Shown here piece by piece: positions 53,798-63,325 of a stretch of 64,000 nt of DNA (positions are counted from its first letter, which is position 1; every line of letters begins with the position of its first letter). Location of the stretch: assembly GCA_002344125.1 (NCBI GenBank), contig DDTQ01000009.1, forward strand, positions 58,192 to 122,191, written 5' to 3'. The notes beneath the pieces were generated by a model. The model saw only the letters and a program-made list of their open reading frames with translations, did not search any database and had not been told where the DNA came from. The position numbers and the translations under genes were made by a program. The DNA comes from Ignavibacteria bacterium UBA2360. GTDB lineage: Bacteria; Bacteroidota; Ignavibacteria; Tepidaquicellales; OLB5.

Positions 53798-54799
53798 ATG
53801 CGTACATTCCATGATTTCCGAAATGAAGTATCGGCAGGAAAGCTGAAGAATGTATATTATATTGCCGCAATTGATAATTATTTTTTATCCAGGGCTGGCG
53901 AAATTTTAAGGGAGAAGCTCTTTGGTTCAAAAGATAACAAAGAGAACTTCTTCCTTAAATACGCTGATGAAACACCTATGCAGGAACTGTTCGATCTTAC
54001 ATCCGGCGGAGCTTCGCTGTTCTCTTCGCAAAAACTGGTAATTGTTAAGCGCTGCGAAAAGTATTCACGCAAGCTATCGGAATTCATTGAAAAGACGAAA
54101 GTTACCGCTGAAGATTCGTATATCCTTTATGCATTCGATACTTCCTTTGTGTATGAAAAGAAACTTGATGAGGTAAAGGGCATTGATTTCTATGATTTTT
54201 CTGAACTGCCCCAAAGAGAGCTTTACAATTGGGTAAAAGAAGAGTTCAGCACCCGAAACATCAGCATTAACAATGATGCGCTCGATCTATTTATTACTTC
54301 CGTTCCGGCTTCACTGGAACTTTTGAATACTGAAATTGAAAAGATCAGCAATTATGATTTTGAAGGAAATGAACCTCTGCTTACAAAAGAGATCATTCTT
54401 CAGTTTATCGGTTATGACAGGGAGTATTCTCCTGATGAGCTGATGACCGCAATTATAAAAAAAGATCAGAACCGGGCCTTTTCAATCCTTAACAATTTGC
54501 TTAATTCTAAAGGTTTAAATGAAGTATATTTGCTTTCTACCATAAGTAATTATTATATGGATCTGCTTTCATTTAAAACGCCGGGACTCGATGCTGTTGA
54601 CAGCAGAACTTTGTATCAGAAGTACAAAATGTGGGGAGATAGAGTAAAATTCGCCAAAAATTATCATAAGTCAATAAATATCAATTCGTTAGATAAAGCG
54701 TTTGCTAAAATTATTGATACTGATAAAAAGCTGAAAACAAGTATGTTAGATCCCAAAATATTGATGACTTCGCTGGTAGATGGGCTGATAAATGCTTAA
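53798..54799 (+). CDS. holA: DNA polymerase III delta subunit
   Basis: A 333-residue clamp-loader subunit with the DNA_pol3_delta fold. Typical features are the FFLKYADETPMQELFDLTSGGASLFSSQKLVIV stretch near residues 48-80 (clamp-opening helix), AAA-like domain II and the collar domain at the C-terminus. It lies 14 bases after the cyclophilin gene. Confidence 0.9.
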   Translation: MRTFHDFRNEVSAGKLKNVYYIAAIDNYFLSRAGEILREKLFGSKDNKENFFLKYADETPMQELFDLTSGGASLFSSQKLVIVKRCEKYSRKLSEFIEKTKVTAEDSYILYAFDTSFVYEKKLDEVKGIDFYDFSELPQRELYNWVKEEFSTRNISINNDALDLFITSVPASLELLNTEIEKISNYDFEGNEPLLTKEIILQFIGYDREYSPDELMTAIIKKDQNRAFSILNNLLNSKGLNEVYLLSTISNYYMDLLSFKTPGLDAVDSRTLYQKYKMWGDRVKFAKNYHKSININSLDKAFAKIIDTDKKLKTSMLDPKILMTSLVDGLINA

Positions 54800-54854
54800 A
54801 ATCTGATAAACCGGAACAAAAAACCAATTTTTTCGTTAAATAAATAGGATAGTA

Positions 54855-55460
54855 ATGGCGCCTTCGGAAGAAGGAAAAAATACGGTAAAACTGACTGATG
54901 AAGAGCTTATCTTCAGATTCCAGCAAGGCGAAATGGGGGCCTACAATGAGATCGTTGCCCGCTATAAAGACAGGCTGACGAACTACATCTACCGGTATGT
55001 TGGCAACTATGATGATTGTGATGATATTGTACAGGATACTTTTGTGAAAGTGTATGTTTCGAAACATCTGTATAAAGAAATTGCGAAATTCTCAACATGG
55101 ATCTATACAATCGCAATTAATCTTGCAAAAACAAAGGTTGTTAAGGCGCAAAAGTACAAAACGTTTTCGATAAGTGATGTTTATGATGATGAGAACAAAG
55201 ATTTTGATCTGCCTGATGAAGCGTACGGCGGACCTGAAGTTGACGCGAATTCAAAGTTTTTAAGCGCGCATATACAAAAGGCGCTTGAGCAGATTAACGA
55301 AAATTACAGGGAGCTTGTTATTTTAAGGGATATTGAAGACTTTTCATACGAAGAAATTGTTGATATGACAGGGTTGCCGATGGGAACTGTGAAATCAAGG
55401 ATCAACAGGGGCAGAGAGAAGCTGCAGGAGCTCCTGAAAGATATTTACAAAGAAGAATAA
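54855..55460 (+). CDS. ECF-type RNA polymerase sigma factor
   Basis: A 201-residue sigma factor with region 2 (YNEIVARYKDRLTNYIYRYVG, DIVQDTFVKVY) and region 4 (YRELVILRDIEDFSYEEIVDMTGLPMGTVKSRINRGREKL). It belongs to the general RpoE/SigW-like group. The next gene encodes a membrane protein and is probably its regulator. Confidence 0.95.
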   Translation: MAPSEEGKNTVKLTDEELIFRFQQGEMGAYNEIVARYKDRLTNYIYRYVGNYDDCDDIVQDTFVKVYVSKHLYKEIAKFSTWIYTIAINLAKTKVVKAQKYKTFSISDVYDDENKDFDLPDEAYGGPEVDANSKFLSAHIQKALEQINENYRELVILRDIEDFSYEEIVDMTGLPMGTVKSRINRGREKLQELLKDIYKEE

Positions 55461-55497
55461 TAAACGGAAGAAGACCATCTCCTTTAAAGGAGGAAAA

Positions 55498-56400
55498 ATG
55501 TTACAGGAAGACGAAAAATATAAAGCATTAAGAGATCAGCTCAGGACTCTGCCGCGCGTAAAAGCAAAGCAGGATTTTGAAGACCGTCTTTTGCGCAGAA
55601 TCAAGGATGCTGAAAACCCGGCAAAATTATCCGGTACGGTAACTCAGCCGGTTTACAAACATCAGCCGGCGAAAAAGAGCTGGCTCGAAAGCCTGTTCAG
55701 GCCTTCGTTTGTACCTGCTCTGGGTTTATCTGTTGTACTTCTCGTCGCAGTGGTAGTTTACTTCGCGTATTATTCCAAACTGAATGACGGGCTGACCGAA
55801 AATACACAGCACTTTGTTTCTTCAACGAACCAGGGTGATCTGATCATATATGTTAAGAAGGATGCTGATGATATAAGCGGCAATTACCCAAAAGAATACA
55901 GCGCAGTTGAACCCACTGAAACAGGAAATACGGAATTTGCGCCGGCACCGCCAAGTGAAACCAGCACTGATTATTTCGCTAAACCGGATGCTCCGCGAAG
56001 TGTGACACCTGAGCTTAAACCTGATAGGGTAAGCGAGGAGCAAAAGATCGAAATGCAAAGATCTTTTGATAAAGATCTGGATAAAGGCGTTGATACCAAA
56101 GGTGAAAGAAAACTCGATGGTATAATGAAGAAAGAATCGAAGATTGAAATTAAGACTGAATCCAAGGGAATGGAAAAGAAAGAGACTTCAGAACCAAAGA
56201 AAAAAGTTTCCGATGAAAAGAAGAATATTCTCATAGATGAGGAAAGTGATGATGTTGTAAAACAAAAAGTGAATGAAGAAGGTCAGAAGAACAAAACTGA
56301 AGATAACCTGGGCAGAATTAGCAGGGCAACCAAAAAGGATTCTACCAAAGATAAATCAGAAAGCGAAGCTGATGATAAGAATACAATAGAACAGAAATGA
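55498..56400 (+). CDS. Single-pass membrane protein, candidate anti-sigma factor
   Basis: A 300-residue protein. A charged cytoplasmic N-terminus of about 75 residues is followed by one transmembrane helix near 78-97. A long Lys/Glu/Asp/Ser-rich periplasmic part follows, with low complexity from about residue 180 to the end. The location after an ECF sigma gene and the topology suggest an anti-sigma factor, but the zinc motif HxxxCxxC is missing. AAAGGAGG precedes the ATG. The assignment is by context. Confidence 0.65.
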   Translation: MLQEDEKYKALRDQLRTLPRVKAKQDFEDRLLRRIKDAENPAKLSGTVTQPVYKHQPAKKSWLESLFRPSFVPALGLSVVLLVAVVVYFAYYSKLNDGLTENTQHFVSSTNQGDLIIYVKKDADDISGNYPKEYSAVEPTETGNTEFAPAPPSETSTDYFAKPDAPRSVTPELKPDRVSEEQKIEMQRSFDKDLDKGVDTKGERKLDGIMKKESKIEIKTESKGMEKKETSEPKKKVSDEKKNILIDEESDDVVKQKVNEEGQKNKTEDNLGRISRATKKDSTKDKSESEADDKNTIEQK

Positions 56401-56424
56401 TCAGTTTCGAAACGATCTTTTAAA

Positions 56425-56463
56425 TAAAAAAAAGGATACTTATTGTTTAAGTATCCTTTTTTG
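56425..56463. terminator. Bidirectional intrinsic terminator between sigma operon and clpP
   Basis: AAAAAAGGATACTTA pairs with TAAGTATCCTTTTTT around a short loop, with A- and T-runs on both sides. It can end both the plus-strand sigma operon and the minus-strand tig-clpP operon. Confidence 0.85.
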
Positions 56464-56497
56464 TTTAAGTATCCTATTTATTGTATTACAGCCTTAA

Positions 56498-57160
56498 TTA
56501 TTGTTTCTTCTCAACAATTCTCTTTTCAAGAATATTGTCAATCAGCCCGTAAGCCTTAGCTTCTTCAGCAGTCATGAAATTATCCCTGTCGCAATCGCGT
56601 TTAATTGTCTCAAAATCTTTGCCTGTATGCCTGGCCAGGATATTGTATAAAGCGTCGCGGGTCTTTATCATTTCCTTGGTATATATTTCGATATCAGTGG
56701 CTTGACCCTGCGTTCCGCCGAGCGGCTGGTGGATCATAATTTTTGAATGGGGGAGAGATGTCCTCTTACCCGCAGTACCGCCTGCAAGCAAAACAGCACC
56801 CATTGAGGCAGCCATTCCCGTACATATAGTAGCAACAGTTGGCTTTATATACTGCATAGTATCGTAAATAGCCAGTCCCGCGCTTACGCTGCCGCCGGGA
56901 GAGTTAATATAAAGCATTACATCCTTATCGGCGTCTTCTGATTCAAGGAACAGAAGCTGCGCAATTACAAGGCTTGCGGTATGGTCATCCACAGGGAAAC
57001 CAAGGAAAATTATTCTTTCCCTAAGCAGCCTGGAGTAGATATCCATTCCTCTTTCACCCCTGGCGGTTTGTTCAACTACCATTGGTACAAGCTGGTTTGT
57101 TATATTGAGGCCTTTTTCAATTTCCAGCTTATTGCCGGATATTATTTTCTGATAATTCAT
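56498..57160 (-). CDS. clpP: ATP-dependent Clp protease proteolytic subunit
   Basis: A 220-residue serine peptidase. Ser119 in GMAASMGAVLL, His144 in IMIHQPLGG and an Asp in the DRDNFM segment make the triad. The N-terminus is about ten residues longer than in E. coli before LVPMVVEQTARGER. It works with ClpX or ClpA-type ATPases, not with ClpB. It lies downstream of tig, a common arrangement. Confidence 0.97.
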   Translation of the reverse strand: MNYQKIISGNKLEIEKGLNITNQLVPMVVEQTARGERGMDIYSRLLRERIIFLGFPVDDHTASLVIAQLLFLESEDADKDVMLYINSPGGSVSAGLAIYDTMQYIKPTVATICTGMAASMGAVLLAGGTAGKRTSLPHSKIMIHQPLGGTQGQATDIEIYTKEMIKTRDALYNILARHTGKDFETIKRDCDRDNFMTAEEAKAYGLIDNILEKRIVEKKQ

Positions 57161-57219
57161 TTATTTCCTTCTAATTAGTGAATTATTAAACTTTAAATTT
57201 GAATACTCAATTAGTATGC

Positions 57220-58575
57220 TTATTCAGTTTTTTTCTTTCTCGGTTTTTTGGGTTTTGATTCCTTTTTCTTTTCTTCTCCGCCGTGGTCGTGTCCATCGCC
57301 ATCATCGTGGTTATGATCGTGCTTTTCAACATCGTTTATCTTTGCATTCTCAATTAAAAAGTTCATCAGCTTATCATCCAACACCCTGTATTTTACATCA
57401 GGATTGTTTTCATATACTGTTTTGATCTTTTCTACGGGAAGGTTATACTTCTTCGCGTCAGCTTCAATAATTGGCTCGATATCCTTATCGGAAACCTCCA
57501 TTTTCTCCATCTCAATTATCCTGTCACGTATCAGGTACCACTTAACCTGAAGTATTGCATCGGCGCGTTTTGTCTTCCTGTATTCTTCCTCATCAAATTC
57601 CTTTGGAAGCTGCCGCTTGGGGTTCTGGTTCTTTACATCTTCAATGTATGAGTTCAGAATGTTTTCCACCAGCGCGTCCGGAACAGGTATATCATTCAGC
57701 TTGATCAATTCGCTGACAATGTTGTTCCTTATTTCCTGGTCAGCTATGTTTTTATAGATACCTTCAAGGTCTTTCTGTACTTTTGCCCTGAAGTCATCTG
57801 AATTGTTTATTTCCTCATCTTTATAGATGTTTTTAAAGAACTCTTCGTTTAGTTCAGGAAATATAACTTTGTCGATCTTCTTGCACAGTACTTTATACTT
57901 TTCAATTGTTCCTTCTTCCTGTCCCGGAAGGTTTAAAATTCTTTCTTCCCCAACCGTAATTTCGGCTAGCTGCTCTTTGAATTCCTTGTTTATCTGGGGA
58001 TCGTTAAGGTAAAACCTTACGTCTTTATCACTTTGACCTATAATTTCAGTTCCTGTTTCATCAAGTTTCTGCACATCCATCGTCAATGAAAACTCGTCAC
58101 CATCAGCCTTTTGGGCGTCTTCGTAAATAACATGTTTTGACTGAAGGTACTTTATTTCATCATCTACCATCTTTTCATCTATCTTGTGGATAGTTCTGCT
58201 GATTTCAACGCCTTTATAATCTGCCAGCTCAAACTCAGGCTTCACTTCATATTTTATTTTGAACTTGAAGATCTGTTTGGCTTCATAATCCATATCAACC
58301 ATTTGCGCCTCGCCAAGCGGGTGAATGTGGTTTTCATCAAGATAGCTCTTGTAAACCTCATTGGCTACATCTTCCAGGGAAGCCTGTTCTATCATATCGC
58401 CGTACATGCGTTTTATCATAGAAACCGGAGCTTTTCCCTTGCGGAAACCGGGAATTTCAGCCTTTTTTTGATATTTTTGGAAAGCTTTTTCAAAATGGGG
58501 AGCCAGATCTGCGTATGATAACTCAAACTCAACTTCCTGTTTTACAGCGTCAATTTTATTTATCTTAAATTCCAT
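57220..58575 (-). CDS. tig: Trigger factor with His-rich tail
   Basis: A 451-residue ribosome-associated chaperone. The ribosome-binding signature is GFRKGKAPVSMIKRMYG near residue 44. The PPIase-like domain is shortened or diverged, and the C-terminal substrate cradle runs to about 410. The last 36 residues form an unusual tail with alternating His and Asp (HDHNHDDGDGHDHGG) and then a Lys-rich end, likely able to bind metal. Only L23 docking is known of the family; the role of the tail is unknown. Confidence 0.94.
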   Translation of the reverse strand: MEFKINKIDAVKQEVEFELSYADLAPHFEKAFQKYQKKAEIPGFRKGKAPVSMIKRMYGDMIEQASLEDVANEVYKSYLDENHIHPLGEAQMVDMDYEAKQIFKFKIKYEVKPEFELADYKGVEISRTIHKIDEKMVDDEIKYLQSKHVIYEDAQKADGDEFSLTMDVQKLDETGTEIIGQSDKDVRFYLNDPQINKEFKEQLAEITVGEERILNLPGQEEGTIEKYKVLCKKIDKVIFPELNEEFFKNIYKDEEINNSDDFRAKVQKDLEGIYKNIADQEIRNNIVSELIKLNDIPVPDALVENILNSYIEDVKNQNPKRQLPKEFDEEEYRKTKRADAILQVKWYLIRDRIIEMEKMEVSDKDIEPIIEADAKKYNLPVEKIKTVYENNPDVKYRVLDDKLMNFLIENAKINDVEKHDHNHDDGDGHDHGGEEKKKESKPKKPRKKKTE

Positions 58576-58689
58576 ATTTTCAGTTTAATTAATCTGCAAA
58601 TATAGCTTTTATCAAATATTCGAACAATGATAAAATATCAAATCATACCATAAGTACATAAATGTATGGTTTATTCATCATTTTATGGA

Positions 58690-58697
58690 TAAATTTG
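58690..58697 (+). promoter_or_regulatory. Putative -7 element of a near-leaderless anmK promoter
   Basis: TAAATTTG matches TAnnTTTG and ends eight bases before the anmK ATG. If used, transcription would start at or just before the start codon. No TTG is seen 20 bases upstream. A dyad ACCATA-TATGGT (58647-58670) lies just before it. Confidence 0.4.
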
Positions 58698-58704
58698 AAA
58701 CATT

Positions 58705-59889
58705 ATGAACAAAAAGCTGATAAATTTACTCCGGAAGAATAAAAGAACGGTCATTGGTCTGCTTTCCGGTACTTCTGTTGACGCAATAGATGCCGTTTTA
58801 TTGCAGGTATCTGGCAGCGGAGCTGCAACAAAGGTTAAGGTTAAGGATTACATTGAATACCAGGTTCCTCAGAAAATTCGGCTGGAAATATTCAAGAATT
58901 CCGATAAGAACACGGCAAGAATAGAAGATATTTCCAGGCTGAATGTTATCATGGGAGCCTTGTTTGCTGACGCGGTGTTGAAAATTCTTGCCCGGAACAA
59001 AATTTCCGGTGAGAATGTAGATCTCATCGGTTCACACGGGCAGACAATTCACCATTTACCTGAAAAAAACAGTTATTGCGGATTTCGGGTTAAATCAACG
59101 CTTCAAATAGGTGATCCTTCAATTATAGCAAACTTAACAGGCATCACAACCGTGGGTGATTTTCGAATTGCTGATTGCGCTGTTGATGGTGATGGCGCGC
59201 CTCTTGTGCCATTCTTAGATCACATTCTCTTCACCCACAAAAGCAAAAACCGGGCTTTGCTGAATATCGGGGGAATATCCAATATTACCATCTTAAAAAA
59301 GAATGCCGCTAAGCGGGATGTTTTTGCTTTTGATACGGGTCCGGGCAATATGATAATAGACGGTCTGATGTACCACCTCTTCAAAAAGAAGTTTGATAAG
59401 AACAGCGCTGCAGGCAAAAAGGGCAATGTTAACGCGGAATTGTTCAATTACCTGTTAAAGGATAAAGGATATTCAATGGCTCCTCCTAAATCAACCGGCA
59501 GAGAGCATTACGGTATGGAATTCCAGAAAAAACTTCTGAAGAAATTTAACAGAGTTAACAAAGTTGATATTATAAGAACAGTCACTGAATTCACGGCGTA
59601 CTCGATATGGTACAACTATCAGAATTTTATCAAAAGCGAATGCCGGATTGATGAGTTAATTGTAAGCGGCGGGGGAGCGGAAAATCCTTTACTTATGAAT
59701 TGCTTAACCAATTATTTTAAAGGGGTTAAAGTTACAAGACTTAAAGAGGGCGGTATAACAACCAGGAATAAGGAAGCAATACTTTTTGCTGTGCTGGCAA
59801 ATGAATGTGTTTCCGGTAATCCCGCAAACATGAACCGCGTAACCGGCTCCACCAAAGATGTCATTTTAGGGAAGATTTGCCAGGCATAA
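58705..59889 (+). CDS. anmK: Anhydro-N-acetylmuramic acid kinase
   Basis: A 394-residue sugar kinase that phosphorylates and opens anhydro-MurNAc from recycled peptidoglycan. Signatures are GLLSGTSVDAIDAVLL near residue 18, GSHGQTIHHLP, LNIGGISNIT and DTGPGNMIIDGL. No MurQ or AmpD gene is adjacent. Full length. Confidence 0.95.
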   Translation: MNKKLINLLRKNKRTVIGLLSGTSVDAIDAVLLQVSGSGAATKVKVKDYIEYQVPQKIRLEIFKNSDKNTARIEDISRLNVIMGALFADAVLKILARNKISGENVDLIGSHGQTIHHLPEKNSYCGFRVKSTLQIGDPSIIANLTGITTVGDFRIADCAVDGDGAPLVPFLDHILFTHKSKNRALLNIGGISNITILKKNAAKRDVFAFDTGPGNMIIDGLMYHLFKKKFDKNSAAGKKGNVNAELFNYLLKDKGYSMAPPKSTGREHYGMEFQKKLLKKFNRVNKVDIIRTVTEFTAYSIWYNYQNFIKSECRIDELIVSGGGAENPLLMNCLTNYFKGVKVTRLKEGGITTRNKEAILFAVLANECVSGNPANMNRVTGSTKDVILGKICQA

Positions 59890-59995
59890 CTTTTTCTAAT
59901 TCCCGCGTAGGGGGGAATCTCTTTTGTAGATGTTTAGGCAAATATCAGTTTTATGTAAAAAGTTCTATTTAAGAAACTCAGTTTGCCAATTGTTA

Positions 59996-60049
59996 CTGGC
60001 TAAAGCCAGAATCATTATACTTGTATTAACCACGACCTAAAGGTCGTGG
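59996..60049. repeat. Two adjacent short dyads
   Basis: CTGGC-TAAA-GCCAG at 59996-60009 and CCACGACCT-AA-AGGTCGTGG at 60030-60049. They sit in the 184-base gap between anmK and the dehydrogenase gene. They resemble dispersed palindromic repeats and lack a T-run, so they are not clear terminators. Confidence 0.6.
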
Positions 60050-60073
60050 CAACTAACATTACACCATAACCAT

Positions 60074-60799
60074 ATGTTCAAAGATAAAATAGCTATCGTA
60101 ACCGGCGGCACGGGAGCATTGGGCAGGGTGATAGTAAATCACTTTGCTGCACAGGGAATGAAAGTGTACGCCCCCGTCCGCTCAATGCCTGAGTTCATGA
60201 AGGTATTCGAGCAAACTGATGAAACTGAATTCCGCGGACTGCCGAAGCGGTACGGCCTGCCTTGTGATGCTGCTAATGAGGCTGATGTTAATGAGTTCTG
60301 CGATAACGTGGTTAAACAGGAAAAAAGGATTGATTACCTGGTGAACACTGTTGGTGGATACCATCCCAAACGCAATGTAATTGATACTGATAGGGAGCTG
60401 ATCGAAAAGCAGCTTCTGCTGAATTTCTACACAACATTTTTCTTTGCTAAGCATACACTAACCTACTTTAAAATGAGTAATTTCGGTAGAGTCGTCTCAA
60501 TCGGCGCCAAGCCCGCAGTTGAAACAACTGCTGGCAAGTTTGCGTATTCATTCAGTAAAATGGGAGTTGTAAATCTGATGCAAACTTTAGCCGCTGAACA
60601 TAAGGATGATAATATCACATTTAACACAATAATCCCAAGTGTTATTGATACTCCAGCCAACCGCGAAAGCATGCAGAATCAGGATTTTTCGAAATGGGTG
60701 ACTCCCCGGGAAATTTCCGAAAAATGCCTGTTTCTTTGCAGTGATGAAGGCAAATCTATGAATGGTGAAATAATTAAAATGTATGGGGAGTGTAAGTGA
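60074..60799 (+). CDS. Short-chain dehydrogenase/reductase
   Basis: A 241-residue classical SDR. The cofactor loop is TGGTGALGR near residue 10, and the catalytic Tyr and Lys are in FAYSFSKMGVVNL near residue 156. The NNAG-type motif appears as NTVGG. Substrate unknown. Confidence 0.9.
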   Translation: MFKDKIAIVTGGTGALGRVIVNHFAAQGMKVYAPVRSMPEFMKVFEQTDETEFRGLPKRYGLPCDAANEADVNEFCDNVVKQEKRIDYLVNTVGGYHPKRNVIDTDRELIEKQLLLNFYTTFFFAKHTLTYFKMSNFGRVVSIGAKPAVETTAGKFAYSFSKMGVVNLMQTLAAEHKDDNITFNTIIPSVIDTPANRESMQNQDFSKWVTPREISEKCLFLCSDEGKSMNGEIIKMYGECK

Positions 60800-60888
60800 T
60801 TTTCAGATTGCGGTTTTTTGATTTCGGATTCATTTATTCAATAATACTTCTTCATTCCGCAATCCAAAATCAAAAATCCGCAATCAGA

Positions 60889-61836
60889 TCAATACTTGTA
60901 ATCTATCTTCAATATCTTCAGCTTTTTATCCTTTGTGGTAACGTAAATATACTTTCCGTCAATGACAGCTATCCTGTTTACTTTGCCTGGAAATTTATAG
61001 TTGCCTGCAAAGTAATATGATTTTGGAGCGTCGTTATAAAATCCTTCAATTGATCTATCATCAGCCACCCATACGTAAAAATTAGATGCCACTACCTGGT
61101 GTGAGTTTCCTCTGCCAAACAAATTGAATTGCCATTGGGGATTTGGGAGAACCGAAATATCCAGCACCTGCACACCCGATGAACCCTGCGGTATGTAAGC
61201 CAGGTTACCATCAACATACGGCTCATAAAAGCTGCCGCCGGATGTATATGTGCCGATTATAGGCAGTGCTGCTTTATCATTTAAGCCGATAATGGTCAAG
61301 TGACCTAGAGAACTTGTTATGTATGCCACATTGTTTGATACAGCAATACCGCTCGCATTAAAAGGAATTATCTGGGTGTTTTTGTAAACGGGGAAATCCG
61401 CGATGTTAACATCGTAAACCTGCAGACCCGCATCCTCATTTATTGCGTAGAGGTAACCGTTATCTATCACAATTTTAGATATCCTGCCATTAGTTAATAT
61501 CTGTGTTTTTTTCTTTAAAGGTGATTTGGTCATATCAAAAACAGATATTTCGTTGGAAAACAATACATAGCAGTAATGACCAATAAATGCTATGCTTTTG
61601 GTTCCTGCAAACTCATTGATTTCAGAAATAGTGGGATTATATGGATCTTGTATTGATACCGGAAAAACCGCTGTGGGGGTAAGTATGTACGCGTTATCAT
61701 AAAGTACAATATCGAAAGGCTCACTCGAAAATTCTATTGAGTTTATCTGGTCTAAATATACCTGTCCTGAGTAAATATCAATTTGTAAAGGAGCTAAGAT
61801 GAAAATTATCAAAACGGCTAAGAGAGCATTTTTCAT
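60889..61836 (-). CDS. Exported propeller protein of LVIVD-like repeats
   Basis: A 315-residue protein with a signal peptide (cleavage near residue 21-25). About six repeats of roughly 40 residues follow, of the kind IVIDNGYLYAINEDAGLQVYDV, and AYIPQGSSGVQVLDI, which match LVIVD-type beta-propeller blades. No enzyme motif or sorting domain is seen. Function unknown. Confidence 0.75.
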   Translation of the reverse strand: MKNALLAVLIIFILAPLQIDIYSGQVYLDQINSIEFSSEPFDIVLYDNAYILTPTAVFPVSIQDPYNPTISEINEFAGTKSIAFIGHYCYVLFSNEISVFDMTKSPLKKKTQILTNGRISKIVIDNGYLYAINEDAGLQVYDVNIADFPVYKNTQIIPFNASGIAVSNNVAYITSSLGHLTIIGLNDKAALPIIGTYTSGGSFYEPYVDGNLAYIPQGSSGVQVLDISVLPNPQWQFNLFGRGNSHQVVASNFYVWVADDRSIEGFYNDAPKSYYFAGNYKFPGKVNRIAVIDGKYIYVTTKDKKLKILKIDYKY

Positions 61837-61953
61837 AATATTTTTCTAATTAGGTAATATACAAATTTGCAGAAAAATACGAATATTTCAAATAGAAATA
61901 GGGCTTTGAATTTGTAAATTATTGTAAACTAAACAATCGACCTCACCCCATTG

Positions 61954-61995
61954 AGCACTTGCGTGCTGAATACCCCTCTCCAAAGGAGAGGGGTA
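61954..61995. repeat. Twin palindromes, possible terminator
   Basis: AGCAC-TTGC-GTGCT (61954-61967) and TACCCCTCTCC-AAA-GGAGAGGGGTA (61971-61995). The second has an 11-bp stem just downstream of the aminotransferase stop on the minus strand. There is no long T-run; a dispersed repeat is as likely as a terminator. Confidence 0.6.
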
Positions 61996-62007
61996 AATAA
62001 ACACATT

Positions 62008-63165
62008 TTATAAAACTGCCTTAATCCTTTTTATAGCTTCATTTATATTCTCAACGGAATTTGCATAGGAGAACCTTATGTAACCCTCTCCATAGCTGCC
62101 GAAAGATGTACCTGAAAGGCAGGCTACGCCTGCTTCGTACAATAATTTATCGGCAAGCTCTTTTGATTTATAGCCGGTTCCTGTAATATTCGGGAAAGCA
62201 TAAAATGCGCCGTCAGGCATTGAGCAGTTAAATCCGGGAATTGAATTCAGCCCCTCAACAATTATATGCCTTCTTCTGTCAAATTCTTTTACGATCTCAT
62301 CAACTGCGTCCTGCGGACCCGTTAATGCTTCTATGCAGCCCTTTTGCACAAATGCGTTGTTGCATGAATTGCTGTTTACCATAAGTTTGGTAATTACGGG
62401 GGCCAGTTCTGTGTTCATAATACCATAACCTGCTCTCCAGCCGGTCATTGCATATGTTTTTGAAAAGCCGTCAAGTATAATAGTCCTGTCCTTATATCCC
62501 GGAAGCTTTGTAATTGAATATGATTCAGCTCCATCGTAACATATACGCGAGTAAATTTCATCTGATAGCACCATACAATCCCTGTTCTTAAGAATTTCAG
62601 CCATAGCTTCAATTACTTTCTTCGGGATGGTTTTACCTGTTGGATTACCGGGCGTATTAATTATAACCAGCCTGGTTTTATCGTTTACTTTACTTTCAAA
62701 GTCTTTCAGATCAATATTGAAATTGTTTTCCTGGGTGAGCGGCATAGGAACGGCCTTTGCTCCCGTGAAATTGATCATTGATTCATAAATAGGGAAGCCG
62801 GGATTTGGATACATAGCTTCATCACCTTGCTGCAATAATGCAAGTATCACAAAAAACATAATAGGCTTAGCTCCCGGTGTCATTACTACATTATCAGCAG
62901 TAAAATCAACGCCGCGCGTGCGGCTTACATATTCTGCAATCGTTTTTCTAAGTTCAGGTGTGCCTGCCGCGCCCGTATAGTGAGTATCACCTGCCTGTAT
63001 GGATCTTACGGCAGCATCGCAGATATTTTTCGGGGTAGGGAAGTCGGGTTCACCTATCTGTAAATGTATGATGTTTTTTCCTTCTGCTTCTAATGCTTTT
63101 GCTTTTGCAAGGACTTCAAATGCTGTTTCTGTTCCCAGTCTGGATATTCCGTCAGCGAATTTCAT
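62008..63165 (-). CDS. Class I/II pyridoxal-phosphate aminotransferase, aspartate type
   Basis: A 385-residue fold-type I enzyme with SRLGTETAFEVLAKAKALEAEGKN start, INTPGNPTG near 175, the PLP lysine in DGFSKTYAMTGWRAGYG near 235 and the carboxylate-binding Arg near the C-terminus (GYIRFSYANS). It resembles the aspartate/prephenate aminotransferases of the AspB type; the exact substrate is not fixed by sequence. Confidence 0.92.
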   Translation of the reverse strand: MKFADGISRLGTETAFEVLAKAKALEAEGKNIIHLQIGEPDFPTPKNICDAAVRSIQAGDTHYTGAAGTPELRKTIAEYVSRTRGVDFTADNVVMTPGAKPIMFFVILALLQQGDEAMYPNPGFPIYESMINFTGAKAVPMPLTQENNFNIDLKDFESKVNDKTRLVIINTPGNPTGKTIPKKVIEAMAEILKNRDCMVLSDEIYSRICYDGAESYSITKLPGYKDRTIILDGFSKTYAMTGWRAGYGIMNTELAPVITKLMVNSNSCNNAFVQKGCIEALTGPQDAVDEIVKEFDRRRHIIVEGLNSIPGFNCSMPDGAFYAFPNITGTGYKSKELADKLLYEAGVACLSGTSFGSYGEGYIRFSYANSVENINEAIKRIKAVL

Positions 63166-63325
63166 TTTAGTTGTTTATTTTATTTTGGTAAAAAGTGTGT
63201 TATTATTGTTGAAGATTTGTTCTTATTTCGTTTTCGGATTGCTGGTTTCGGATTTGATTATATTGCTAGAGAAATTTAATAATCTGAAAATAATCCGAAA
63301 TCGTCATTGCGCAATCCGCAATTCA

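Noticed and set aside
60796..61020. Small open frame after the short-chain dehydrogenase
   Set aside because: It overlaps the end of the minus-strand propeller gene and consists of low-complexity intergenic repeats; no coding signal.
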